From positions 1 to 28,394 of IMG/VR virus record IMGVR_UViG_3300027983_000612: a DNA stretch of 28,394 nt, one strand, 5' to 3'. Position 1 is the stretch's first letter. Each line of letters begins with the position of its first letter. Position numbers and translations under genes: made by a program. A model generated the notes under the pieces. It ran no database searches. It saw only the letters and a program-made list of their open reading frames with translations, and was not told the origin of the DNA. The stretch comes from a virus. Positions 14,539 to 21,546 of this stretch are shown in pieces.

Positions 14539-17394
14539 TTAGACTTTTTTAACTTCGTCAACCATGCTTTCGTATGCTGACCATAGATCTTCTTCTATAG
14601 GGTTAGCACCACGATTAGCGGCTAACGGATATTGTTTTTTAGGTCCACCAAGTCCACCGCCAGCGGCTGATGTTACAGCACTTACTGGCGCTGTTTCTTC
14701 ATGTGGAGTGTTAGTGTATTCAATATCGCGTTCTTCTTCTACTTGTTCACACCCGCATGGTTCACACCCACAAATGTCACAAGTTTCTGTACTGCCTACT
14801 GGGCTTAAATCGTCCTCTTCACCTACTGGTATAGCAACACCAGTAACTTCTGGCATGCCAGATAGTTTACGAAGTAAATTAAGTGCATCTTGTTCTCCAT
14901 TAGCAGTAATGCTGACATTGATATCTTCGTTCATATTTTTCTCCTGTGCTGTGTCACCAGACACTGAGTATGTTTTACCATCAACAGTAAATGAATCTTT
15001 ACCTGCTTTAATAGCATCTAGTCTTGCTTTAGTAAACTCGTTGCCTTCTTCTACAGTATCTTCCTGAGCCATTTTTTTATGGTCTTTGCCGCAAGCTTCT
15101 GCAACTTGTTCTTCATTTAGTCCAACTGCTGATAAAAATCTTGCTCTATCAAAGCGTGGATTTTGTTTAGCAAACATGTCTGCGTGATGGTTAGCAAGTT
15201 CTACTTTCTTAGTTTCATCTTCGATGTTTTTAAGTAAGTCAGCTACCATTTGGAAATCTTTACGTGTAGGGCCTTCTTCTAAATGTGTTTCTTCGTCCAT
15301 TGGTACATCAACATCACGTTCTTGCCAAGCTTCAGTGGCATCTTCGTGTGCGGCTTCCATTGCGGCATCATGTTCACTGCCGCCTGGTGCAACCATTTCA
15401 GCACACCATTCGTCAGTTAGTTTGTTGTTGCCATCACCCTTACAGTGTGCTCGAAGTGATAGTGGATCAATGACTGGTTGACCGTCTACTACGTTTGCTT
15501 GATAGCTAATACTACCATAGCCTGGTTCACCGTCATCACCTGTAAATTCCCAATCCATTTCACCGCTAAGTGATTCTGGGTCAAATCCTTCGTTTACATC
15601 ACACTCACATGTTTCGCAACCACACGATTCACATGTTCCTGTTTCATCTTTTCCTGTCCAATCGTTCCAAAGTCCTTTAACTTCATTGCCACCAACTGTA
15701 ACTTTTTCTGCTAGTCCCGCTAGTTTGGCGATCTCAGTTAACTCATCATTGATGTCAACAACTACTTCATTTTCTTGTTCTGATAATTCTTTTTGGTAGT
15801 GATCCCATGCTTCTTCGTTGGTGTAGATAGGATGATTACGTAATTCATTGGATTCTTTTACTACTAATTTTTCAGCATTATTTAATTCTGCTTTAGAATT
15901 TTCAATGGTATCACCAAACTCAATACTTTCGTCAACTTCATCTTTTTCTTTATCGTCTTGGTAATTTCTATCATGCTTAATACCTTGTTTGGTCTTTGTG
16001 ACTTTATGTCCTTTTGATGTGATATAGTAATCACCGGTTTTAGCAACATCGTCAAATTCAGTCTTATTTTTAAGTTCCTTGCCTTCTTCAACTTGGCGGA
16101 TACCTTCTAAGATGCTGTTACTTTTGGTATTTTCTTGCATAATATCATTTCCTAAATGTTCTTCTGATTGTCGAGGCATTTCACCCGGATCGGCTTTGGT
16201 TGTTGGTTCTAGTTGAAACTTGTTTTTTTCAATGTCACGTGTACGTTGTTTAAATATTGGGCTTTTCTTAACAAAGTTTGGAAACATTGCAATATATTTT
16301 TTTACTTTTGGGGAACCTAATAGTTCAATTACATTATCTAGGTTAGACATTACCTCTTCAATGCGTTGCACTTTACGTTCTTGATTTTGGTCGCTACCTA
16401 ATTCCGCTAATAGCCCATACATCTGATAGTCATATAAAGTAATATTTTTGTTTTGTGCAAACTGTAAATTGAGTCGAGCTTGTCCGGACTTAAATTTTGC
16501 TAACATATCATTATAATTATAGATGCCCAACATAGGGTCACCCTCTTTATATTCTCTTAACATGTTAAATAAATTCTTACTTTCATTTTGCCCAACTGCT
16601 ATATCTATTGGAGCCTGCGTAGTAGGATCGTAATTGGCATCATTTGCGGCTTGTTGTTTTTTAGCTCTTGCTTGTCTTGCTTGTGCCATTTGATCTACTG
16701 GTTCTGTGCCATCAATGTTTGTAGTAGCCACAGGAGTACCAATGGTTGCTTTCTTGCCAGTAACTTTTTTATATGTCTTTGCCTTAGTTCTTCCTTGTGC
16801 TTGTGCAGGAGCTTGTGCTTGTGCAGGAGCTTGTGCTGGAGCTTGTGCTTGTGCAGGAACTTCTGCTGGTGCTGTGCCAGGCATCTGTACTACATTGATT
16901 GATGATGCTTTGGGTTCTGGAGATTGTGCCGCTGGTGCTGGAGTTTTAGGTTCCGGCTCGTCATTGGCCGCTTTGGTTGTGATTTTAGCAGACAATGCAT
17001 CTATTTCTTTTTCTTGCTTGTCATTAACGGCCGTTGTTTTTTCTAACTCTGCTGTTGTTTTTTCAAGCTCTTTATTTGTTTTAACCATCTGATAAGCTAA
17101 TGCTTCTGCATCACTCTGTGCGGCAGGTCTTTCAAGCCTTGCTTTATTTACTAACTTAACAACATCAGGCTCACCTCTGGATAAATCTATATCATCGGGT
17201 GTGTCTCTCACTGGATTTTTAGCTTTTTTTCTTGTTGCTTCTTTAAAAGATTGATATTTTTCTGTCAGGACGGTAACTGATGCATCAATGTCACCTTGAG
17301 GGTCTACACTTTCATATATTGTTTCAGACACAGGTTCTGGACTAGGTGTTACCCTGTCAAGTTTTCCTAATATGTCATATATGTTATTACTCAT
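14539..17394 (-). CDS. Large acidic virion protein with low-complexity and Cys motifs (951 aa)
   Basis: No enzyme domain is recognised. The parts in order are a Lys-rich N-terminus, a coiled coil at about 110-145 (ELEKTTAELEKTT repeats), a Pro/Ala/Gln segment at about 178-200, a helical region (NLFNMLREYKEGDPMLGIYN to about 370), and then a long acidic modular tail. The tail holds two near-identical Cys motifs, CESCGCETCECD (about 585) and CDICGCEPCGCE (about 870), EIAKLAGLAEK and LLRKLSGMPEV, and many (I/L)xEG or VEEG sites. The composition suggests a core, scaffold or internal head protein processed by the prohead protease. It is preceded by AAGGGC, 10 nt after the 201-aa gene. No late motif is seen close to its start, so it is probably co-transcribed. 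Confidence 0.72.
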   Translation of the reverse strand: MSNNIYDILGKLDRVTPSPEPVSETIYESVDPQGDIDASVTVLTEKYQSFKEATRKKAKNPVRDTPDDIDLSRGEPDVVKLVNKARLERPAAQSDAEALAYQMVKTNKELEKTTAELEKTTAVNDKQEKEIDALSAKITTKAANDEPEPKTPAPAAQSPEPKASSINVVQMPGTAPAEVPAQAQAPAQAPAQAQAPAQAQGRTKAKTYKKVTGKKATIGTPVATTNIDGTEPVDQMAQARQARAKKQQAANDANYDPTTQAPIDIAVGQNESKNLFNMLREYKEGDPMLGIYNYNDMLAKFKSGQARLNLQFAQNKNITLYDYQMYGLLAELGSDQNQERKVQRIEEVMSNLDNVIELLGSPKVKKYIAMFPNFVKKSPIFKQRTRDIEKNKFQLEPTTKADPGEMPRQSEEHLGNDIMQENTKSNSILEGIRQVEEGKELKNKTEFDDVAKTGDYYITSKGHKVTKTKQGIKHDRNYQDDKEKDEVDESIEFGDTIENSKAELNNAEKLVVKESNELRNHPIYTNEEAWDHYQKELSEQENEVVVDINDELTEIAKLAGLAEKVTVGGNEVKGLWNDWTGKDETGTCESCGCETCECDVNEGFDPESLSGEMDWEFTGDDGEPGYGSISYQANVVDGQPVIDPLSLRAHCKGDGNNKLTDEWCAEMVAPGGSEHDAAMEAAHEDATEAWQERDVDVPMDEETHLEEGPTRKDFQMVADLLKNIEDETKKVELANHHADMFAKQNPRFDRARFLSAVGLNEEQVAEACGKDHKKMAQEDTVEEGNEFTKARLDAIKAGKDSFTVDGKTYSVSGDTAQEKNMNEDINVSITANGEQDALNLLRKLSGMPEVTGVAIPVGEEDDLSPVGSTETCDICGCEPCGCEQVEEERDIEYTNTPHEETAPVSAVTSAAGGGLGGPKKQYPLAANRGANPIEEDLWSAYESMVDEVKKV
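16793..16858. repeat. In-frame tandem repeats coding Pro/Ala/Gln segment
   Basis: Variants of an 18-bp unit (plus strand gcttgtgcttgtgcagga) and a 12-bp subunit are repeated about four times. They encode the APAQAQAPAQAP-type linker in the 951-aa protein. The lengths keep the frame, so slippage would change linker length only. Confidence 0.75.
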
Positions 17395-17403
17395 AACTTG
17401 CCC

Positions 17404-18009
17404 TTATGCTTTTGGTATTTTATTTTGCTTGCTACCTACAGGGCTATCATTGCCTTGTGGTAACTCGTTAGTTGTTTTTCCGTCGTTGCCTTCTGGAATA
17501 TCATCACTACCTGCTATCTCAATCTTTGGTTGATTTAATTCTTTAAGGATGCTATCTGCATTAGCGTACTCTTTTCCAGCTTTAGTTGCATCTGGATTGT
17601 CTGCATAAGGCTTGTCTAGCACTGATTCACCTTTCTTATATTCGTGTAGTTCACTTTCACCACTTTCGTTCCAGCGCCAAATCTCTTCTGGATGGTTTTT
17701 TGGAACAACTTTAATGTTTGCTTTGGCAATATTAGCACGTTCAGCTACCACTGATCGAACTTGTTCGTCATTACACGGATATGTTAGAACAGCATCCATT
17801 AGATATAGTTCCACAGTACCATGATTAGGAAAATCAATATCTCCCTCTTTTAATGGTAGACGTTTTGGTTTGCTAAGGCTTTCTAAGCCGTATGTGTTCA
17901 GTGCGTTCTCTAACTTATCCATTTTATCTGTCGGATCGTCGTTTGCTATCTTGATACGAAACTCGTACGTATGTTGATTTTCAGCTAGATATTTTAAAAA
18001 TGTTTTCAT
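17404..18009 (-). CDS. Virion-type protein (201 aa) with capsid-targeting-like N-terminus
   Basis: Function unknown. The N-terminus MKTFLKYLAENQ aligns residue for residue in style with the T4 internal-protein targeting peptide MKTYQEFIAEA, including the (I/L)-A-E site. The next 100 residues look folded (HTYEFRIKIANDDP, GTVELYLMDAVLTYP, VVAERANIAKANIKVVPKN) with an alpha/beta pattern. The last 60 are polar and Gly/Asn/Asp-rich. A late motif lies 21 nt before the ATG with AGGAAAC as ribosome site. It is likely packaged in the head or part of the core. It sits between gp16 and the 951-aa protein. Confidence 0.7.
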   Translation of the reverse strand: MKTFLKYLAENQHTYEFRIKIANDDPTDKMDKLENALNTYGLESLSKPKRLPLKEGDIDFPNHGTVELYLMDAVLTYPCNDEQVRSVVAERANIAKANIKVVPKNHPEEIWRWNESGESELHEYKKGESVLDKPYADNPDATKAGKEYANADSILKELNQPKIEIAGSDDIPEGNDGKTTNELPQGNDSPVGSKQNKIPKA

Positions 18010-18030
18010 AAATTTGTTTCCTATATTTGT

Positions 18031-18037
18031 TATTTAT
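18031..18037 (-). promoter_or_regulatory. Late promoter of the 201-aa gene
   Basis: GATAAATAAC on the minus strand in the 42-bp gap after gp16, 21 nt before the ATG. A TAGGAAAC ribosome site follows, so this unit has a normal leader. Confidence 0.72.
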
Positions 18038-18051
18038 CTTGTTAGGACAAA

Positions 18052-18564
18052 TTAATCTTTGGGTTTTTCACCTAAGATCTGTTTTAACAGTTCGTTGCGG
18101 TCTAGTATAATAGCATGACCATCGGCGGCATCTATTAACTTTTCGCCGTCATTTTTGGTGTTTTGTTGGTCTAAACGGGCCTTTTTAAGCTGTAAATCTA
18201 TCATACGGAGCTTCTTATCTAACTTGGCTTGTTTAGCTGTAATAGCATGCCCTAGCAACGTTCCTGCTGTGGCTAATATGTGTCCTGAAAAGCGTGCTTC
18301 AACGTTCATTCCTAGATCAATTAAGTCTTGGAATTTTTCTTTAGCAAGATCGCTTAGATCATCTAACTCTTTGTCACTGATGTCTAAATCATTAACAAAT
18401 GGCAGGGCGGCATCAATCTTGTCAATGGCATCGTCCATGTCTTTAATTACAGCACGTTGAGATTCTATTGATGGGGGAGTCTCAGCAGTGCTATCGGTGT
18501 CATTGTTTTCCGTATTTTCCTCTGCTGGAGATATGTTAAATAATTCTTCAAGTTTTTGTGTCAT
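18052..18564 (-). CDS. 16: gp16-like terminase small subunit
   Basis: This 170-aa protein has an acidic disordered N-terminus, a long helical central region (ARFSGHILATAGTLLGHAITAK, then KLDKKLRMIDLQLKKARLDQQ) and a C-terminal IILDRNELLKQILG. T4 gp16 (164 aa) has the same plan: a central coiled coil for ring formation and a short C-terminal segment (VFMGSPTELMDEIG) with the same spacing. The protein recognises DNA and stimulates gp17. The gene is unusually far from gp17, with about 5 kb of other genes between. The call rests on pattern and length, without strict motifs. Confidence 0.75.
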   Translation of the reverse strand: MTQKLEELFNISPAEENTENNDTDSTAETPPSIESQRAVIKDMDDAIDKIDAALPFVNDLDISDKELDDLSDLAKEKFQDLIDLGMNVEARFSGHILATAGTLLGHAITAKQAKLDKKLRMIDLQLKKARLDQQNTKNDGEKLIDAADGHAIILDRNELLKQILGEKPKD

Positions 18565-18572
18565 AGTAAACG

Positions 18573-18579
18573 TATTTAC
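18573..18579 (-). promoter_or_regulatory. Late-like motif at gp16 start
   Basis: GGTAAATAC at the end of the gp4 gene, 8 nt before the gp16 ATG. It deviates at one base from NATAAATA. No Shine-Dalgarno is seen, so the expected leader would be very short (about 3 nt). Confidence 0.5.
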
Positions 18580-19007
18580 CGCTTCTGATTTTTGAATATG
18601 TCGTATTCGGTAACAACTCTAAATCGTATTCCGTTGGCTTTAGCCCAACTGTCGGCCGCGGCCCACTTGGCCATGTTCATAGCAACACTTAATTTGTCTC
18701 TATATGACTTAGCGGCTTCCATGGTTGTTTCGGTGCTTGGTTTTATTTCTATTAATTCAGAATGCTTGCGTTGATTTGCATCTACATAAATCACTAAAAA
18801 GTCTGGCACGTATACTGTATTTTTTCCACTGACTGGATTGAAGTAGGGTATCCTTATACCTTCGCTGGACCAATTTATTACAGCAGGATTGTTATCACAG
18901 AAGCTCATAAAAGTAAACTCCCAACTACTTCTATAAGTAGGAGTGCGTTTCCCCATGTACTTCTCTGGATTCTTTATTGTGTATTTTCCTGACGCATACT
19001 TAGCCAT
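18576..19007 (-). CDS. 4: gp4-like head completion protein
   Basis: This 143-aa protein is the size of T4 gp4 (150 aa). It has YRSSWEFTFMSFCDNNPAVINWSSEGIRIPY in its first half, shown here only by its conserved residues (the R-SSWE and W-SE parts). It then carries a PD-(D/E)xK nuclease-like core: PDF at about residue 71 and EIKP at about 90. T4 gp4 completes DNA-filled heads so that tails can join. The nuclease-like motif suggests trimming or sealing of DNA ends, which is inference from the fold. It lies directly after the 211-aa tail gene (6-bp gap) and its 3' end holds the gp16 late-like motif. Confidence 0.82.
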   Translation of the reverse strand: MAKYASGKYTIKNPEKYMGKRTPTYRSSWEFTFMSFCDNNPAVINWSSEGIRIPYFNPVSGKNTVYVPDFLVIYVDANQRKHSELIEIKPSTETTMEAAKSYRDKLSVAMNMAKWAAADSWAKANGIRFRVVTEYDIFKNQKR

Positions 19008-19013
19008 AATATA

Positions 19014-19649
19014 CTATGCTAGAATACTGCGTTGGACGTACTTGTCCACTGGTGGAGTGTTGCTAATACCTAATAGGCTGGTGTTAACCCTATTTTGATT
19101 CAGTAACATAGTTAGATACGGTGTGAGCTCATCTGATTCTTCAGTGTAAGACACGTAGAAATAGTTATAGGCATACTGCCCCTGTCCTAACGCCACTCTT
19201 TCCACAGAATATCCTGAAGCAGTTCTTACTGCTAACTCCTGATCAAGATCTCTATATGCCTGATAAAATATGTTCAACGATAATATGTAAAATAGTTGTC
19301 CTGATGAATACAATTGTATGTTTGCTACTATGTCATCGTAGGTTGTATACAAAGTATTTACTGTGCTTGCATCAATTGGGGTGTTTACTGTTGTTCGTCG
19401 ACCCGCTGGTAACTTTTTAAACTCGTCTATTAGACTCATTGGGTCTAATCCTTGACTTAATGCTGTATATATTACCGTAGATGCTAATGTTATTCCAGAC
19501 GCTTTATTACCAGTCACCGATTGGAAATATCCAACAACAGCATCATTGATATTTGGGCTGGTAGTAAACCTATCATTGAAATAATTGTTAAAGAATTCCG
19601 TAGTAGAATTTATATTAGTTTTTGGTGGAAGATTTCCGGTGTTAGCCAT
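19014..19649 (-). CDS. Conserved tail/baseplate-type virion protein (211 aa)
   Basis: I do not match it to a named T4 protein. At the position of T4 gene 53 (next to 4) it is close in length to gp53 (196 aa), but the sequence does not look alike. Conserved-looking parts are VGYFQSVTGNKASGITLASTV, SQGLDPMSLIDEFKKL and the C-terminal LNQNRVNTSLLGISNTPP followed by YVQRSILA. I recall similar proteins beside gp48 in marine T4-like phages. No signal peptide or membrane segment is seen. TAGGATAA provides the ribosome site 8 bp after the tube-cap gene. Structural role inferred from context. Confidence 0.65.
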   Translation of the reverse strand: MANTGNLPPKTNINSTTEFFNNYFNDRFTTSPNINDAVVGYFQSVTGNKASGITLASTVIYTALSQGLDPMSLIDEFKKLPAGRRTTVNTPIDASTVNTLYTTYDDIVANIQLYSSGQLFYILSLNIFYQAYRDLDQELAVRTASGYSVERVALGQGQYAYNYFYVSYTEESDELTPYLTMLLNQNRVNTSLLGISNTPPVDKYVQRSILA

Positions 19650-19657
19650 AAGTTATC

Positions 19658-20746
19658 CTAGATAAAAATACTTCCTTGGTTGCTTGACGGAATGTTTGCG
19701 TTCTGAGAATTTATGTTTGTTCCGGAATTATTACCGCCGGGTAGCGCACCGATTGCTGTAGCAATTCCCCTATTAATTGATCCTGAAGTTGGAACAAAGA
19801 CCGAACTCAATGGGTTTTGGCCGGACAATATATTTTTACCTAACTGTGCTAATTCAGCACCAGCTACTGTTTTAAGATTGGTATTTTTAAAATTTTGAGC
19901 TGTGCGGAATCCACCTAATGCGGCACCGACAAAGTTGCCGTCTTGTAAATTAGTGATGAAGTCTCCAGCACCTTCAACTAATCCGCCTGGGCCTAATATA
20001 CTAGTTGTTCCACCACCAAGCGAAGTTAGTGGGCTAGGACTATGATCATAATGTATAGTATTAAATCCTAATACTGTCCCTTCACTTACTGGGCCAGTTG
20101 CATACTGTACTGCTTCGTACGCCACTGTCATATTATGTTCCATTGGAGCATACTCACCTGATGTATGTTGCCCGTGTTGGAAAGATTGTATCGTTGGTCT
20201 AATTAAAGTGTATGAGCTAAAGTTCTTTTGATGTAAACTATAGATACGTATAGCATTAATATAGTTTTGTTGTCCTTGGCCACCTAGTGGTGTAAAACCC
20301 CACCCTTGTTCTTGTCTTTTCTTATATTTGTGATCTTGATTATATATAGGTTCTTGGTGGTCAGCGTCTCTATAGTAGTAGGAATAATATCCATACCAAA
20401 AGTCACGCACCACATCAGCTGAATCATCATGGAATGTAATATTCAACGGATCATAGTTAATCTTTTCTTGTGCTATGTTTTTACGATTGTACGCATTATA
20501 AGTTTTTGTTGATATTGAAAATTTAGGTAATGCTACACTCTTGGCCATCATACCTATTTCAATTTGACTGTTTTGATCTATCTGTGCTACCATTGGATTT
20601 AGGTCCATAAAGACATGGTATACTGTACCAATCTTAGGACTTAGTCTATATAAGCTATCAATGAAAGTACGTGAGGCATGTTGCCAGTCATGTATTTCAT
20701 CGCCTGTGCCTACTTGTTTTAAGAACTGATTAAAGAACCCTGCCAT
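19658..20746 (-). CDS. 48: Baseplate tail-tube cap, gp48-like (or gp54)
   Basis: This 362-aa protein is almost the length of T4 gp48 (364 aa). The N-terminal two thirds contain tube-like blocks such as IEIGMMAKSVALPKFSISTKTYNAYNRKN, shown by the LPKF and YNAYNRK cores, then DPLNITFHDDSADVVRDFW and YYSYYYRD, with a duplicated-tube-fold flavour. The C-terminus is Gly/Asn/Ser-rich and ends in QGSIFI. Marine T4-like phages carry this protein next to the tube and sheath genes, where it starts tube assembly on the baseplate. gp54 shares the fold, so the choice between 48 and 54 is not certain. It has a late promoter 21 nt upstream and GGAG as ribosome site. Confidence 0.7.
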   Translation of the reverse strand: MAGFFNQFLKQVGTGDEIHDWQHASRTFIDSLYRLSPKIGTVYHVFMDLNPMVAQIDQNSQIEIGMMAKSVALPKFSISTKTYNAYNRKNIAQEKINYDPLNITFHDDSADVVRDFWYGYYSYYYRDADHQEPIYNQDHKYKKRQEQGWGFTPLGGQGQQNYINAIRIYSLHQKNFSSYTLIRPTIQSFQHGQHTSGEYAPMEHNMTVAYEAVQYATGPVSEGTVLGFNTIHYDHSPSPLTSLGGGTTSILGPGGLVEGAGDFITNLQDGNFVGAALGGFRTAQNFKNTNLKTVAGAELAQLGKNILSGQNPLSSVFVPTSGSINRGIATAIGALPGGNNSGTNINSQNANIPSSNQGSIFI

Positions 20747-20767
20747 CGTTGTACTCCAATTATACAG

Positions 20768-20774
20768 TATTTAT
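20768..20774 (-). promoter_or_regulatory. Late promoter of the tube-cap gene
   Basis: GGATAAATACTG directly follows the U-tract of the tail-tube terminator, 21 nt before the ATG at 20746. TTGGAG is the ribosome site. Confidence 0.78.
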
Positions 20775-20777
20775 CCG

Positions 20778-20807
20778 AAAAAAAAGCCCAGGTTTTTAAG
20801 CTGGGCT
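20778..20807 (-). terminator. Rho-independent terminator after gp19
   Basis: The stem AGCCCAG/CTGGGCT has a 9-nt loop and, on the minus strand, a run of eight T ends it. It lies 25 bp after the tail-tube stop codon. It is the strongest terminator in the window. Confidence 0.9.
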
Positions 20808-20831
20808 AGTTTATTTTATTTTTCGTCTGTA

Positions 20832-21449
20832 TTAACCAGTAATTGTAGTACCTAATGTTCTACCTACTAATGTACCAATACCTGTTTCAAGTGGTGTTTG
20901 GATAGCATTATCATAACGTATAGTCACTGCAACTGTCATTGGTTCATTAGTTGCATAGTTAGCATCTGCGTAATCAGTATTTGATAGATAGCAACCATAT
21001 AGTTCCCAAGTTTCAAGAACTGTTGCTTCATGCACGCCATTACCACCATCAAGCACTTCAAATCGTGTAAGGAATTTGTAATCAATTCCAGAACTTGCTG
21101 ATGCTTGTTCCATAAAGTCAAATTGTTTCTGTAGTTGTTCACCAACACGTTTAGTAACTTCGCCACCTGCGTCATCACGCAAGGTACAAACCACAGTTTC
21201 CCAAGTTGGTTTACCAGCTAGATAAACTTTACTGTTGTAAATTGGAATAATCATTTCTTCAAAACTTAGTTTTGGTCGAGTAAAGTCAATAACTTGTTTT
21301 GTTAATTCAGTTGACGGTTGACTAACCCCAAAATTCTCAAAAGTTACGCGAAAGCGGAACTTTAGTTTAGGCATCAACAAGCCTTGACTTGTTGCACTTT
21401 GGTTAGTACTTAACGGTACTGTAAATTTACTTAATGATGCTGTTGCCAT
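20832..21449 (-). CDS. 19: gp19, tail tube protein
   Basis: This 205-aa protein lies right after the sheath gene, as in T4. LMPKLKFRFRVTFENFG, IDFTRPKLSFEEMIIPIYNS (core PKLSFEE) and YLAGKPTWETVVCTLRDD are the conserved beta-rich tube blocks. VLETWELYGCYLSNTDYADANY is the later block. It polymerises into the inner tube through which DNA passes. It is somewhat longer than T4 gp19 (163 aa). An AAGGAC ribosome site and a duplicated 12-bp leader element precede it. A strong terminator follows, fitting a single high-level transcript. Confidence 0.92.
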   Translation of the reverse strand: MATASLSKFTVPLSTNQSATSQGLLMPKLKFRFRVTFENFGVSQPSTELTKQVIDFTRPKLSFEEMIIPIYNSKVYLAGKPTWETVVCTLRDDAGGEVTKRVGEQLQKQFDFMEQASASSGIDYKFLTRFEVLDGGNGVHEATVLETWELYGCYLSNTDYADANYATNEPMTVAVTIRYDNAIQTPLETGIGTLVGRTLGTTITG

Positions 21450-21458
21450 TTTATTGTC

Positions 21459-21482
21459 CTTTTAATGCTTCTTTTAATGCTT
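21459..21482 (-). repeat. Perfect 12-bp tandem repeat in the gp19 leader
   Basis: AAGCATTAAAAG occurs twice head to tail (21471-21482 and 21459-21470) between the late motif and the ribosome site. The second copy runs into AAAAGGAC. Function unknown. It could duplicate ribosome-binding sequence or stabilise the leader. Confidence 0.6.
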
Positions 21483-21487
21483 TATAG

Positions 21488-21494
21488 TATTTAC
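21488..21494 (-). promoter_or_regulatory. Late-like promoter of gp19
   Basis: GGTAAATACTATAAAG on the minus strand, 38 nt before the ATG. One base differs from NATAAATA, but the position after a hairpin and before the gp19 leader supports it. Confidence 0.6.
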
Positions 21495-21511
21495 CTGTTT
21501 TTGCGTTGAGG

Positions 21512-21535
21512 AATAGGAGAGTTTCCTCTCCTATT
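21512..21535 (-). terminator. Strong hairpin after the sheath gene (GAAA tetraloop, no U-tract)
   Basis: A 10-bp perfect stem, AATAGGAGAG/CTCTCCTATT, closes a GAAA tetraloop on the minus-strand RNA, 12 bp after the sheath stop. No T-run follows. It is likely to block 3' exonucleases or mark an RNA processing end rather than terminate on its own. Confidence 0.6.
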
Positions 21536-21546
21536 AACTACGCATA

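Noticed and set aside
14538-14561. TTG start giving a 136-aa version of the 128-aa protein
   Set aside because: TTG without a ribosome site, inside the 951-aa gene. The ATG one base after that gene's stop gives the targeting-like N-terminus.
15882-16091. Minus-strand Lys-rich frame of 69 codons within the 951-aa gene
   Set aside because: Lys/Ile-rich reading of AT-rich coding DNA in another frame. No start signal.
16793-16858. Tandem repeats considered as a CRISPR array or iteron origin
   Set aside because: Units are 12-18 bp, contiguous and in frame, coding a Pro/Ala/Gln linker. There are no spacers.
19014-19649. 211-aa protein named as gp53 because it lies next to gp4
   Set aside because: Position and size fit, but I see no sequence likeness to T4 gp53, so no symbol is given.
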